64,000 nt of DNA from positions 1,984,001 through 2,048,000 of the forward strand of contig NZ_JAQNDK010000002.1 of the NCBI RefSeq assembly GCF_028368935.1. Reading direction: 5' to 3'. Shown one piece after another: positions 1-8,307 of the stretch. Source of the stretch: Sorangium aterium. Lineage in GTDB: Bacteria > Myxococcota_A > Polyangia > Polyangiales > Polyangiaceae. How positions within the stretch are numbered: position 1 is the stretch's first letter; the number at the start of each line of letters is the position of its first letter. Under the pieces are notes generated by a model, which had not been told where the DNA came from, made no database searches, and was given only the letters and a program-made list of their open reading frames with translations. The translations under genes were made by a program, and so were the position numbers.

Positions 1-1
1 A

Positions 2-250
2 GCCGTGATGGGCTCCGAGGGGGCGGAGAGCGGCTCTCCGGCGCTCCCGGCGCCCCGGGACGACGAGCTCAGCCTGTCGTTCCGCGAGGCGAAGGAGCGC
101 GCCGTGGCGCGCTGGGAGCGCACGTTCCTCACGGCGCTCGTGCGCGCGAACGGCGGCAATCTGTCGCGCGCCGCCCGCGCGGCGCGGATGGACCGCAGCC
201 ACCTGCGCGAGCTCCTCCAGCGGCACGGCGTCTCGGCCACGGAGGCGTGA
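2..250 (+). CDS. C-terminal end of a Fis-type (probably sigma-54-dependent) response regulator, 5' truncated by the window
   Basis: The open frame runs into the window edge without a stop, so only the last ~80 residues are visible. They hold a linker followed by a Fis-type helix-turn-helix: a first helix around FLTALVRANGGN, then NLSRAARAARMDRSHLRELL, which is the usual NxSxAARxxxMxRxxLxxLL pattern at the end of NtrC-like enhancer-binding proteins. Family knowledge predicts an upstream AAA+ sigma-54 interaction domain and a receiver or FHA sensor domain; neither can be seen here. The internal GTG/ATG at 5-10 is unlikely to be the real start. The gene converges on the csbD-like gene. Confidence 0.75.
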   Translation, partial: AVMGSEGAESGSPALPAPRDDELSLSFREAKERAVARWERTFLTALVRANGGNLSRAARAARMDRSHLRELLQRHGVSATEA

Positions 251-335
251 CCGCCGGGCCCGCGGGGCAGCGCCGGAGGCGGCCCACCCCGTCGGACCCC
301 CGAGGGCAGCGCCAGAGCGCGCCCTCTTGCTGGTT

Positions 336-635
336 TTACTGATTGGCCTTCTGCCGGTTCTCTCCCTTGAGCTCCTTGGCCTTCCCTTCGGCGGCCATCT
401 GCTCATTGTCGACCAGCTTGCCGACTCGGTTCTTGAGCGCGCCGGCGGCCTCCTCGAGCGCTCCCTTCGCGCGCTCCTCCGCCTTGGCGTCCTCCTTTTG
501 CACCTTTCCTCGGAGCTCCTTGGCGCGGCCCTCCGCTTCCATCTGCTCGTCGCCGAGCAGCTGACCGAGGCCCTTCTTGATCTTGCCGCCCAGCTCCTCG
601 GCGGCCCCCTCATTGCGATCGCTCGTGTTGCTCAT
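336..635 (-). CDS. CsbD-like stress protein, two tandem CsbD repeats
   Basis: A 99-residue, highly charged, Cys-free protein. Two CsbD-like repeats are seen: residues ~10-42 (AAEELGGKIKKGLGQLLGDE, then QMEAEGRAKELRG) and ~62-93 (AAGALKNRVGKLVDNEQMAA, then EGKAKELKG). CsbD proteins are small, soluble, abundant general-stress proteins whose biochemical role is unknown. The ATG at 635 was chosen over an upstream in-frame start because AGGAGG lies 5 nt before it and the homology begins there; an extension to 899 would be low-complexity read-through. A hairpin (660-678) sits in the leader. The gene is divergent from the GlsB-like stress membrane protein, so both may answer to stress. Confidence 0.9.
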   Translation of the reverse strand: MSNTSDRNEGAAEELGGKIKKGLGQLLGDEQMEAEGRAKELRGKVQKEDAKAEERAKGALEEAAGALKNRVGKLVDNEQMAAEGKAKELKGENRQKANQ

Positions 636-659
636 TGCTTCCTCCTCGTGGCGTGGCCT

Positions 660-678
660 CCGCAGAGCCTCTCTGCGG
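660..678 (-). promoter_or_regulatory. Leader hairpin upstream of the csbD-like gene
   Basis: A perfect 8-bp inverted repeat with a 3-nt loop (CCGCAGAG, CCT, CTCTGCGG) lies about 25 nt upstream of the csbD-like ATG, just before its AGGAGG. It could act in the mRNA leader (stability or attenuation) or as an operator. Function is inferred only. Confidence 0.35.
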
Positions 679-1070
679 CGCGCCGCCGCCGTTGACCTGG
701 CATTGGCAACCTCCGGATGTAGCAACCGGTGCGCCATCGCAGGGCAAACGGTCTTTTCGAGGGCGCGGAAGGGGGATTGGGGCAGGCTACCTCGCCCGCG
801 CTCTGTCTCTCGGCTCGTCTGAGGCAATACGCCACGCGGCGGCCAAGCAAGCAGTCCCACGGTCCGACCGGACGATCCCCGCTCTCCTGGGGGCCGCACC
901 GCGCCGCGGTCGGATTTCGCGCTGGATCGCGGTGACGCGAGCGCTCTGTCCGTGGCGTTCAGCTCGGCTGCGCGTCTGTGGAGAGCCGGGACTCCACGGC
1001 ATGGCGCGGCGCTTGCTGAACAGCCTGCATAGCAACGAGGAGCGCTTCGCTCCTTTCTGGGAGGTTCATC
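679..1070. other. Intergenic region between divergent stress genes
   Basis: About 390 nt with no convincing gene. It must hold the promoters of the divergent csbD-like and glsB-like genes. I could not identify a clear -35/-10 pair or a sigma-54 site by eye. Frames open through the region on both strands look like GC-driven shadows: they have no ribosome binding site and low-complexity Arg-rich translations. Confidence 0.5.
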
Positions 1071-1328
1071 ATGTCATTCATCCTCTTTCTCCTGTTTGGC
1101 CTCGTCGTCGGTGCTCTGGCGCGCCTCATCGTTCCTGGACGTGAGCCGGGCGGGTGGGTCATCTCGATGATCATCGGCGTGGTCGGCTCCTTCATCGGCG
1201 GGCTGCTCGGCCGCATGTTGTTCATGTACCGTGAGGGGGAGCCGGCCGGCTTCTTCATGTCCCTCATCGGCGCCATCCTGCTGACCGCCGGCTATCAGGC
1301 GATCGCGCGGCGCCGTACGGTGGTATGA
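1071..1328 (+). CDS. GlsB/YeaQ/YmgE-family stress-response membrane protein
   Basis: An 85-residue, almost wholly hydrophobic protein. Three membrane segments are seen: residues ~2-20 (FILFLLFGLVVGALARLIV), ~28-46 (GWVISMIIGVVGSFIGGLLG) and ~59-76 (AGFFMSLIGAILLTAGYQA). The LVVGALARLIVPGREPGGW signature and length match the transglycosylase-associated (YeaQ/YmgE/GlsB) family, an inner-membrane family induced by general stress. It is not itself shown to be an enzyme. GGGAGG lies 7 nt before the ATG. The gene is monocistronic and is followed by a strong hairpin (1405-1432). Confidence 0.92.
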   Translation: MSFILFLLFGLVVGALARLIVPGREPGGWVISMIIGVVGSFIGGLLGRMLFMYREGEPAGFFMSLIGAILLTAGYQAIARRRTVV

Positions 1329-1404
1329 GCCGGCCGAGCGATCCCCGCTCGAGGCGCCACGCCCGATACCGGCCCACGGCGCTGGAGGAAGGAGCTCCCG
1401 AACC

Positions 1405-1432
1405 GCTCCCGCGATCTGTAACGCGCGGGAGC
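1405..1432 (+). terminator. Probable intrinsic terminator after the glsB-like gene
   Basis: A 9-bp perfect GC-rich stem (GCTCCCGCG paired with CGCGGGAGC) with a 10-nt loop lies 76 nt after the stop codon. There is no T-tract, which is common in very GC-rich genomes. Other roles are possible. Confidence 0.4.
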
Positions 1433-1533
1433 ACCTCGGGCCGCGAGCAGGAGGCGCGGAGGAGGCGCTGCGGTCCGTGAGCGAGAGCTCGGCTCAGGCG
1501 GCGCGCGCTCTCCTCGCGCTCGGCGGGCTGAGG

Positions 1534-1584
1534 GGCCCTGCTCGTCGCACGGCTCACCCCCAGGGTCGTACGACGAGCAGGGCC
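1534..1584. repeat. 14-bp perfect inverted repeat upstream of the aminotransferase
   Basis: The arms at 1534-1547 (GGCCCTGCTCGTCG) and 1571-1584 (CGACGAGCAGGGCC) are exact reverse complements separated by 23 nt. It sits about 100 nt before the aminotransferase start and could be a terminator stem, an operator for a dimeric repressor, or an mRNA leader structure. The rest of 1433-1660 shows no gene. Confidence 0.45.
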
Positions 1585-1684
1585 TTCGGCGGCCTGTCGC
1601 GCTCGGTCCGGCGCCGGCGCCGCGATTCCGCCGGCGCCGCGCCCGCTCGCCGGGTAACGCTTGACGCCGCAGGAGGCTTTGGGC

Positions 1685-2938
1685 TTGCTAGCGGGCTCCG
1701 CGCTTTTGCCCAAGGTCCTGGCCATGTCGTTCTCGATCCTGCCCCCGCCGATCACGCCCCTCGCCGCGATCCTGCCGTCCGAGCCGCTGCTGCTCATGGG
1801 CGCCGGTCCGGTGCCCATCCCGCAGGCGGTGGCCCAGGCGAACGGGGTCATCATCAATCACCTCGGCCCCACCATGGACCGCGTCATCCAGAACGTGAAG
1901 TACATGGCGGCCTATGCGTTCCAGACGCGCAGCGACAAGATCCTCGGCATCGCCGGGCCCGCGTCCGCGGCGATGGAGATGGCCGTGGCGAACCTGTGCT
2001 GGCCCGGGCGGAAGGTCCTTTGCCTGAAGGTGGGGACGTTCAGCGGGCGCCTCGGCGAGATGGCGCTCGGCGTGGGCGCCGATGTCACCTACCTCGAGGG
2101 GCCGCCCGGGCGGCCCGTGTCGCTCGCGGACGTGCGGGAGGCGCTGAAGAAGCAGCGCTACGACGTGGTCACGATGGCGCACGGCGAGACGTCCTGCGGC
2201 GTCCGCATGGTCGAGCTGCCGGAGATCTGCAGGCTCGCGAAGACGCAGGGCGCCCTCACGATCGTCGACGCGGTGGTCACGCTCACGGCCATGCCGGTGC
2301 ACATGGACGAGTGGGGCATCGACGTCGGCATCGTCGGCGGGCAGAAGGCGCTGTCGTCGATCCCGGGCGTCTCGGCCTGCGCCTTCTCACAGGACGCGTG
2401 GAAGGTCGTCGAGGAGCGCCCCCTGCCGCGCCCGCACTGGTGCTACGACGCCACGCGCGCGCAGCGGTTCTGGGGCTACCAGCAGTACCACTACACGGCG
2501 CCGGTGCCGGGCGTGCTCGCGCTGCACGAGGCGCTGCGCCTCGTCTGCGAGGAGACGCTCGAGCGGCGGTTCCGTCGCCACGAGATGAGCTCTCTGGCCA
2601 TGCAGGCGGGCATCGAGGCCATGGGGCTCGAGCTGTTCGCGTCGAAGGACGTGCGCCTCAACAGCGTGCTCGCCATCAAGCTGCCGACCGGCGCCGATAG
2701 CGCGCGGATCCGCGAGTACATGACCAAGGCCTTCCGCGTCGAGATCTCGGGCGCCTTCGGCCTCAACATCGTGCGTGTGGGCCAGATGGGCGAGCAGTGC
2801 CGCTCGCACAACCTGTTCAAGACGCTCTACGCGATGGGCATGAGCTTCCAGCGAGAGGGCGTGAAGCTCGACGTCGCCAAGGGAATGGCCGCGCTCGAGC
2901 AGGGGCTGGCGGGCGATCGCGAGTACTTCGTCGACTAG
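1685..2938 (+). CDS. Class V aminotransferase, alanine-glyoxylate/serine-pyruvate aminotransferase type
   Basis: PLP-dependent fold-type I enzyme of about 417 residues, the usual family length or slightly longer. Visible signatures are the N-terminal LLLMGAGPVPIP substrate loop, the AHGETSCG segment, IVDAVVTL with the PLP-contacting Asp, and the Schiff-base lysine in GIVGGQKALSSIPG (about residue 221). The family transfers the amino group of alanine or serine to glyoxylate or a related 2-oxo acid in the cytoplasm; the exact substrate cannot be told. TTG at 1685 is preferred because AGGAGG lies 8 nt upstream; TTG 1661 and ATG 1724 lack such a site. The stop overlaps the stop of the convergent CLC gene in a shared CTAG. 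Confidence 0.85.
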   Translation: MLAGSALLPKVLAMSFSILPPPITPLAAILPSEPLLLMGAGPVPIPQAVAQANGVIINHLGPTMDRVIQNVKYMAAYAFQTRSDKILGIAGPASAAMEMAVANLCWPGRKVLCLKVGTFSGRLGEMALGVGADVTYLEGPPGRPVSLADVREALKKQRYDVVTMAHGETSCGVRMVELPEICRLAKTQGALTIVDAVVTLTAMPVHMDEWGIDVGIVGGQKALSSIPGVSACAFSQDAWKVVEERPLPRPHWCYDATRAQRFWGYQQYHYTAPVPGVLALHEALRLVCEETLERRFRRHEMSSLAMQAGIEAMGLELFASKDVRLNSVLAIKLPTGADSARIREYMTKAFRVEISGAFGLNIVRVGQMGEQCRSHNLFKTLYAMGMSFQREGVKLDVAKGMAALEQGLAGDREYFVD

Positions 2939-4824
2939 CTCTGCCCGACGGAGGCGCGGTCCCGGATGGCCGGACCTCCGCGCCGCGTCGCGGCGGCGAG
3001 GGCTGGCTCGCGGCGCTTGCCGGCGTCGATCCGGCTCCGATGCGCGTCGAGCAGGTCGCTGCGCGTCAGGATCCCGAGGACCTTGCGGGGGGCCTGCCTG
3101 GACACGACAGGGAGCCTCCCCACGCCCTCGGTGACCATGTGATCGGCGGCTTCGCGAAGGGAGCTGTCCTCGAACACCACGGCGGGCGGCCGCCGGACCA
3201 GGTGGCGGATCGAGATGGTACCGGCCTGCTCGGTGAGCACGTCGCGCTGGGTGACCACACCGACGAGCTCCCCCCGGCCGTCCACGACCGGGAAGCCCTG
3301 GTGGCGGGAGCCCGCCGCCTGCGACAGCAGAAAGGCGCGGGCCGTCTCGACCGTATCTTCGGCGGCGAGCGTGACGGCGGGGCGCGAGGCGGCCTCGCCC
3401 GCGGTGATCTGCGCCAGGTGATCGGCCGCGTACTCGACCGTCACGCGCGCGCCGCGGCGGGCGATCTTCTCCGTCATGATGGAGTGCCGCATCAGCAGGC
3501 TGGAGACGAGGAAGGCCGCGCTGCAGCCGCCGAGCAGCGGCAGGAGCCCCATGGGCTGCCGGGTCGTCTCGAAGGCGAAGACGACGGACGCGAGGAGCGC
3601 CCGGGACGCGCCCGCGAAGATCGCCGCCATCCCGACGAGCCCGGCGACGCGAGGGTCCACGCCGAGCCCGGGGAGGAGCGCGGCCGCGGCCAGGCCGAGG
3701 ATCGCGCCGAGCCCGCCGCCGATGGTGAAGAGCGGCGCGAGCGTCCCGCCCGAGGTGCCGCTGCCGAGCGCGATCGACCAGGAGATGAACTTGAACAGCG
3801 AGAGCGACACGAGCGCGGCGAGCGCCAGGCGGCCGCTCAGGATGTCGTCGATGTTGCTGTACCCGACCCCCAGCGTCCGCGGCGCGAAGGCGCCCACGAC
3901 GCCGATCGCGACGGCGCCGATCGCCGGCCACCACATCCAGTGGAGCGGCAGCCGCTCGAACGCCTCCTCGATCGCGTAGATCGCGCGGGTCGCGCCCATC
4001 GCCGCGAGGCCGAGCGCCGCGCCGAGCACGATGTAGAAGGCGAGCGCGGGGCCGGTCGAGGGCGCCACGGCAGGCATCTCGAACGCGGGCGCGGTGTGGC
4101 CTGCGACCAGGCGGGCTGCGGTCGCCGTGGTCGCGGCGAGGGCGACGGGGATCACCGACCGCGGGCGGTACTCGAAGAGCAGGAGCTCGATCGCGAGCAG
4201 CACGGCCGCCACCGGGCTGCCGAAGGTCGCCGACATGCCCGCCGCCGCGCCCGCGGCGAGCAGCGTCTTGCGCTCGTCCGCGGTGATCCGCAGCAGCTGC
4301 CCGACCAGCGAGCCGAGCGCGCCGCCGGTCGCGATGATGGGGCCCTCCGCGCCGAACGGACCGCCGGTGCCGATGGCGATCGCCGCGGAGAGCGGCTTGA
4401 GCAACGTCATCCGCGGCGGGATGCGGCTCTGGTTGAACAGCACCTGCTCCATCGCCTCCGGGATCCCGTGGCCGCGGATCGCCTGGGAGCCGTAGCGCGC
4501 CATCACGCCGACGACGAGCGCGCCGGCGATCGGCACGACGAGCACGAGGAGGCCGAGGTTGTGCTCGGCGGGCGACGCGGGGGCGGCGGACAGCCGGCCG
4601 AAGAACGCGAGGTTCGTGATGATGGCGATGAGCGTGGTGAGCAGCTCCGCCGCGAGGAAGGCCACGCCGCCGAGCGCGATCGCGAGGCCGCTGACGAGGA
4701 CGACCCGCCGGTCGACGGCGGCGCTGGGCGGGGGGACGCGGAGGTCCTCGAGGGTGGGGCCCATCGAGGGGGCGACCGGGATGCTCTCGGTGACTGTTGG
4801 GGGTGGGGCGTTCAATCTGGACAA
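2935..4824 (-). CDS. CLC-family chloride channel/transporter with C-terminal CBS pair
   Basis: 629 residues: about 20 hydrophobic segments of the CLC fold up to ~residue 460, then two CBS domains (~470-530 and ~535-590) that in this family bind nucleotides and tune gating. CLC signatures seen are GHGIPEAME, GPFGAEGPI with the external gating glutamate, and GSGTSGG in the second half. The internal proton-glutamate position after helix H appears to be Leu (AIELLL where E. coli ClcA has IIEEM), suggesting channel-like behaviour rather than coupled H+/Cl- exchange. The TTG start is supported by GAGGAG 7 nt upstream and by tight coupling: the MarR stop is 1 nt away, so the two genes form an operon. 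Confidence 0.9.
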   Translation of the reverse strand: MSRLNAPPPTVTESIPVAPSMGPTLEDLRVPPPSAAVDRRVVLVSGLAIALGGVAFLAAELLTTLIAIITNLAFFGRLSAAPASPAEHNLGLLVLVVPIAGALVVGVMARYGSQAIRGHGIPEAMEQVLFNQSRIPPRMTLLKPLSAAIAIGTGGPFGAEGPIIATGGALGSLVGQLLRITADERKTLLAAGAAAGMSATFGSPVAAVLLAIELLLFEYRPRSVIPVALAATTATAARLVAGHTAPAFEMPAVAPSTGPALAFYIVLGAALGLAAMGATRAIYAIEEAFERLPLHWMWWPAIGAVAIGVVGAFAPRTLGVGYSNIDDILSGRLALAALVSLSLFKFISWSIALGSGTSGGTLAPLFTIGGGLGAILGLAAAALLPGLGVDPRVAGLVGMAAIFAGASRALLASVVFAFETTRQPMGLLPLLGGCSAAFLVSSLLMRHSIMTEKIARRGARVTVEYAADHLAQITAGEAASRPAVTLAAEDTVETARAFLLSQAAGSRHQGFPVVDGRGELVGVVTQRDVLTEQAGTISIRHLVRRPPAVVFEDSSLREAADHMVTEGVGRLPVVSRQAPRKVLGILTRSDLLDAHRSRIDAGKRREPALAAATRRGGPAIRDRASVGQS

Positions 4825-4825
4825 T

Positions 4826-5386
4826 TCAGCTCTCCTCGCGGTCGATGGCTTTGGCTTCGGCGGGGGTCTCCTCGCCTTCGAAGAACAGCGGGGGGGCCTC
4901 GTCGCCGGCGCCGAGCGCCCGGGCGAGGGTGGTGAGGCTCTGCGCGAGCCCGCTGCGCTCGTCGGCGGGCAGGCGGTCGACGGCGGCGACGAGCTCGGCC
5001 TGCGCGGTGCGGGGCGCGCGGCGGAGCAGCGCGCGGCCGGCAGGGGTGAGCGAGATCTCGGTCCGGCGCGCGTCCTCGGGCGAGGCGCGCCGGGTGACCA
5101 GCCCTCGCTCGGCGAGGCGCGTCACCACGACCGACACCGAGCTCTGGTGCGTCAGGGTGCGGTGCGCGAGCTCGGCGATCGAGGACGCCGCGGCCTGATC
5201 GAGCTGCTGCAGCACGAACAGCTGCGCGCTGCTCAGCCCGAGCTGCCGCTCGCACGCGCGCGACGAGACGCGCAGGCGCTGCACGATCGCGCGGATCGAA
5301 TCCATGACCCGCTGCGCGTCGGGCCCGCCGGGAGCCTGCCGCGCGGGGCTCTTCCGGCGCGCTGTCGAAGAACCATGGGATCCCAT
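4826..5386 (-). CDS. MarR-family transcriptional regulator
   Basis: 186 residues with a winged helix at ~45-125: SSAQLFVLQQLDQAAASSIA, then ELAHRTLTHQSSVSVVVTRL (recognition helix) and the wing ERGLVTRRASPEDARRTEI, followed by the classic LTPAGRALL. MarR proteins are dimeric ligand-responsive repressors that often control the adjoining transporter. Here the gene is the first of a two-gene operon with the CLC transporter, 1 nt apart, so control of that operon is the natural inference. The ligand cannot be predicted. The N-terminal ~25 residues are a basic extension and the C-terminus is acidic. It is divergent from glyQ. Confidence 0.93.
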   Translation of the reverse strand: MGSHGSSTARRKSPARQAPGGPDAQRVMDSIRAIVQRLRVSSRACERQLGLSSAQLFVLQQLDQAAASSIAELAHRTLTHQSSVSVVVTRLAERGLVTRRASPEDARRTEISLTPAGRALLRRAPRTAQAELVAAVDRLPADERSGLAQSLTTLARALGAGDEAPPLFFEGEETPAEAKAIDREES

Positions 5387-5640
5387 AGATTTGCGGGGAA
5401 CCTACGCCGCTCGCCGGTCAACCGCAAGCAGTCTGCGGTCCTCCGAGGGGCTTGGGCGGATCGAGGCGGACCGTCCTCGACGGGGTGATCGCGGGCGGCG
5501 GTGGAATGGCGGCGGGGCGCCGGCGCGGCGTCCGGCGCGCGGCGCGCCGGCCCGGGGGCAGCGCGCCGGGCGGACCGTGCGGGCGACGCTACGCGGGGCG
5601 TCGCCTGCGCGGGCGATCCAGGCTAAGAACCGGCCCTCCC

Positions 5641-6588
5641 ATGACCTTCCAAGACCTCATTCTCACCCTGCAGAAGTTCTGGGCCGATCGCGGCTGCCTC
5701 ATCGTGCAGCCGTACAACTCGGAGGTCGGCGCCGGCACCTTCAACCCGGCGACGTTCCTGCGCGCGCTCGGCCCCGAGCCCTGGAATGTGGCCTTCGTCG
5801 AGCCTTCCCGGCGGCCCGCGGACGGTCGTTACGGGGAGAACCCGAACCGTATGCAGCAGTTTCACCAGTTCCAGGTGATCCTCAAGCCGAGCCCGATCGA
5901 CATCCAGGACCTCTACCTGGAGTCGCTGCGGGCGATCGGCACGAACCCGCTCGATCACGACGTCCGGTTCCTCGAGGACGACTGGGAGTCGCCGACGCTC
6001 GGGGCGTGGGGGCTCGGCTGGCAGGTGTGGATCGACGGGCTCGAGATCTCGCAGTTCACCTACTTCCAGCAGATCGGCGGGATCGACTGCCGCCCCGTCT
6101 CCGGCGAGCTCACCTACGGGCTCGAGCGGATCGCGATGTACCTGCAGGACAAGGACAGCATCTACGACGTCGTCTACTCGGACCGCGGCGGGAAGATCGT
6201 GCGCTACGGGGACATCTACCAGCGCGCCGAGTGGGAGTGGTCGACCTACAACTTCGAGGAGGCCGACATCGCCGAGCACTTCGCGGCGTTCGATGTCTGC
6301 GAGGCCGAGGTGAAGCGGCTCCTGTACCGGGGCGCGGATCCGGCGGCGAAGGGGGCGGCGATCGATCCGAAGAAGGCGCTGGTGCTCCCGGCCTACGATT
6401 TCGTCGTGAAGGCGGCCCACCGCTTCAACGTCCTCGACGCGCGGGGCGCGATCAGCGTCACCGAGCGGCAGCGCTTCATCGGCCGGGTCCGCGCGCTCGC
6501 GCGGGCGGTCGCCGAGACGTACGTCGCGCAGCGCGAGGCGCTCGGCTACCCGCTCCTCGGCGAGCAGCAGGCGAAGGCGGCGGAGTAG
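5641..6588 (+). CDS. glyQ: Glycine--tRNA ligase alpha subunit
   Basis: 315 residues, collinear with bacterial GlyQ. It starts [18 protein letters not shown] and has [40 protein letters not shown], the motif-2 region and the motif-3-like [14 protein letters not shown]. The alpha chain carries the ATP and glycine site of the alpha2beta2 class II enzyme; the beta chain (GlyS) supplies tRNA recognition. The ATG at 5641 fits the family start exactly; in-frame extension to 5452 is low-complexity. No glyS follows: the next gene is pyrE on the other strand, so the beta subunit must be encoded elsewhere. Confidence 0.98.
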   Translation: MTFQDLILTLQKFWADRGCLIVQPYNSEVGAGTFNPATFLRALGPEPWNVAFVEPSRRPADGRYGENPNRMQQFHQFQVILKPSPIDIQDLYLESLRAIGTNPLDHDVRFLEDDWESPTLGAWGLGWQVWIDGLEISQFTYFQQIGGIDCRPVSGELTYGLERIAMYLQDKDSIYDVVYSDRGGKIVRYGDIYQRAEWEWSTYNFEEADIAEHFAAFDVCEAEVKRLLYRGADPAAKGAAIDPKKALVLPAYDFVVKAAHRFNVLDARGAISVTERQRFIGRVRALARAVAETYVAQREALGYPLLGEQQAKAAE

Positions 6589-6652
6589 CGCACAGCAGGC
6601 CGAGGCGGCGGGCAGCGCGCCGTCGCCTCGGCCGGCCGCGCGTCGCGCGGCC

Positions 6653-7231
6653 TCAGCCGGCCGGGTTGTCCGGGATGAAGTCGTGGCGGGTGCAGATCGC
6701 GACGACCGGCAGCCCCGCCGCGCGGATCGCCTCCGCGCCGCCCTCGAGGCGGTCGACAAGGGCGATCACGCCGACCACCGAGGCGCCCGCGGTGCGCAGC
6801 TTCTCGACCGCCTTCAGCGTCGAGCCGCCCGTCGTGATCACGTCCTCGAGGATCGCGACGGGCATCCCGGGCACGAGGCCGCGATCGCCCTCGACGAGGC
6901 GCCGCGAGCCGTGGTCCTTGACCTCCTTGCGCACGTAGAGCGCGGGGAGGGGGCGGCCGCGCAGGAAGCTCGTGAGCGACACCGCGCTCGCGAGGGGGCA
7001 CCCCCCGAGCTCGACGCCGGCGACGGCCTCGCACCGCGGGAGCGCGTCGAGCGCCTCGAACATGAGCGAGCCGACGAGGGCGTGGCCCTCGGCGGTCAGC
7101 ACCGACTGCTTGCAGTCGATGAAGAAGTCGCTCTCCCGGCCGGACGCGAGGACGACGCGCTTCTGCTCGAACGAGCGCTCGCGCAGCAGCGCGACGAGCC
7201 GCTCCCGCTCCGAGGCGCCGGCGGCGCTCAC
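6653..7231 (-). CDS. pyrE: Orotate phosphoribosyltransferase
   Basis: 192 residues. The PRPP-binding signature VAILEDVITTGGST (residues ~127-140) is complete, and YVRKEVKDHG and LGGCPLASAVS correspond to catalytic-loop and substrate regions of PyrE. It converts orotate plus PRPP to OMP in pyrimidine synthesis. The GTG start at 7231 overlaps the stop of the upstream bactofilin gene by 4 nt (GTGA), so it is translationally coupled to a cytoskeletal operon, an odd partner for a housekeeping enzyme. No other pyr gene is nearby. Confidence 0.95.
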   Translation of the reverse strand: MSAAGASERERLVALLRERSFEQKRVVLASGRESDFFIDCKQSVLTAEGHALVGSLMFEALDALPRCEAVAGVELGGCPLASAVSLTSFLRGRPLPALYVRKEVKDHGSRRLVEGDRGLVPGMPVAILEDVITTGGSTLKAVEKLRTAGASVVGVIALVDRLEGGAEAIRAAGLPVVAICTRHDFIPDNPAG

Positions 7232-7935
7232 CGGCCGCCCCGCTTGCGCAGCGAGGCCTTCGCGGCGCCCTTCCGGAGCGCGGGGACCACGGGCGGCGGC
7301 GGCCCGCCGGTGCTCTCGGCCGCATCGGGCTCGTCACCCTCACCGGCGGCCGAGGCCGACAGGTCGGCCTCCTCGTCGTCGTGAACGGCTGCGAGGCGCG
7401 GCTCCGGCGCAGGGGCGGGCCTCGCCTCGACGACCGGGGCGGGGCGCGCCGCCGGGGCGGGGCGCGCGGGGGCAGGCGCGGCGCGCGGCGCAGGCCGGGC
7501 GGGCGGCGCAGGCGCGCGCTGCTCCGCCGGCGCACGCGCCGGCCGCGCCGCCGCGGCGCGCGGCGCAGGTGCAGCGGCGGCGGCCCGCGCCGGGGCAGGG
7601 GCGGGGGCCGCGGCGAGCGGCGCGCCGGTGGTGACGTTGCCGCGCACCAGCGCGCCGGCGTGGATGCCGATCTGCGGCGCGCCGAGGTCGCCGACGACGC
7701 GCGCGCCGGGCTCGAGGATCACGGCCTCGTCGCCGGAGATGTTCCCGGCGACGGCGCCGCGGACGACAACGCGCCGCCCGCGGACGTCGCTCTGGATGAG
7801 CGCGCCCTCGCCGATGGTCACGTCGCCGGTCATGACGACGCTCCCCTCGACGCGGCCGAGGATCTCGAGATCCCCGTCGCCCTGCACGTTGCCGCGGATG
7901 GCCGTCGTCGGCCCGATCGAGGACTGGGCGGCCAT
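7228..7935 (-). CDS. Bactofilin with long Pro/Ala-rich C-terminal tail (BacP-like)
   Basis: 235 residues. The bactofilin beta-helix core spans ~15-110, with hydrophobic/Gly turns such as IRGNVQGDGDLEILGRVEGS and VRGAVAGNISGDEAVI. It is followed by a ~115-residue tail of Ala/Pro repeats and an RKR-rich end (residues ~110-235). Bactofilins polymerise without nucleotide into cytoplasmic filaments; long-tailed forms such as Myxococcus BacP recruit partners through the tail. The gene is third of three consecutive bactofilins, 3 nt after the previous stop, and overlaps pyrE by 4 nt. The specific partner is unknown. Confidence 0.92.
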   Translation of the reverse strand: MAAQSSIGPTTAIRGNVQGDGDLEILGRVEGSVVMTGDVTIGEGALIQSDVRGRRVVVRGAVAGNISGDEAVILEPGARVVGDLGAPQIGIHAGALVRGNVTTGAPLAAAPAPAPARAAAAAPAPRAAAARPARAPAEQRAPAPPARPAPRAAPAPARPAPAARPAPVVEARPAPAPEPRLAAVHDDEEADLSASAAGEGDEPDAAESTGGPPPPVVPALRKGAAKASLRKRGGR

Positions 7936-7938
7936 CGG

Positions 7939-8301
7939 CTACACGTCCATGTCGACGTTGCCCTTGAACGAGGCTCCGTCCGCGATGGTCAGCCGCGACG
8001 CCTTCACGTCGCCGACGAGGCGACCGCCGGCGAGGAGATCGACGCGATCGGCCGCCGTGACGTTGCCGGTCACGTTGCCGCCCACCTGGAGCGACGCCGC
8101 CCCGATGTCCGCTTCGACCAGCGCCCCTGCGTCGATGGTGAGAGGCCCCTCGACGGTGAGCTTTCCGCGCACCGTGCCGGCGACGATCACCTCCTCGTCG
8201 GAGGTGATCTCGCCCTCGATCGTGAGCCCGTTTCCGATGATCGTACCCGCCACGTTCGTGCTCCTCGCCGCGCCCTCGCGGCGCGATTCTTCGTCCGTCA
8301 A
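7939..8301 (-). CDS. Bactofilin, compact form
   Basis: 120 residues, nearly all bactofilin core: residues ~15-118 with repeating short beta-strands (VAGTIIGNGLTIEGEITSDE, VIVAGTVRGKLTVEGPLTI, VGGNVTGNVTAADRVDLLAG) ending in KASRLTIADGASFKGNVDMDV. N- and C-terminal tails are minimal, the architecture of Myxococcus BacN/BacO-type filament proteins. It lies 6 nt downstream of another bactofilin and 3 nt upstream of the tailed one, so co-assembly is likely by analogy with BacNOP. Confidence 0.93.
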   Translation of the reverse strand: MTDEESRREGAARSTNVAGTIIGNGLTIEGEITSDEEVIVAGTVRGKLTVEGPLTIDAGALVEADIGAASLQVGGNVTGNVTAADRVDLLAGGRLVGDVKASRLTIADGASFKGNVDMDV

Positions 8302-8307
8302 CGCGCG

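Noticed and set aside
327-695. Hydrophobic plus-strand ORF starting at 327
   Set aside because: Leu/Ala-rich translation is the complement of the charged CsbD repeats (Glu/Lys codons read in reverse).
2797-4935. Long plus-strand frame opposite the CLC gene
   Set aside because: Charged, repetitive translation with no domain; the minus strand has a full CLC plus CBS protein.
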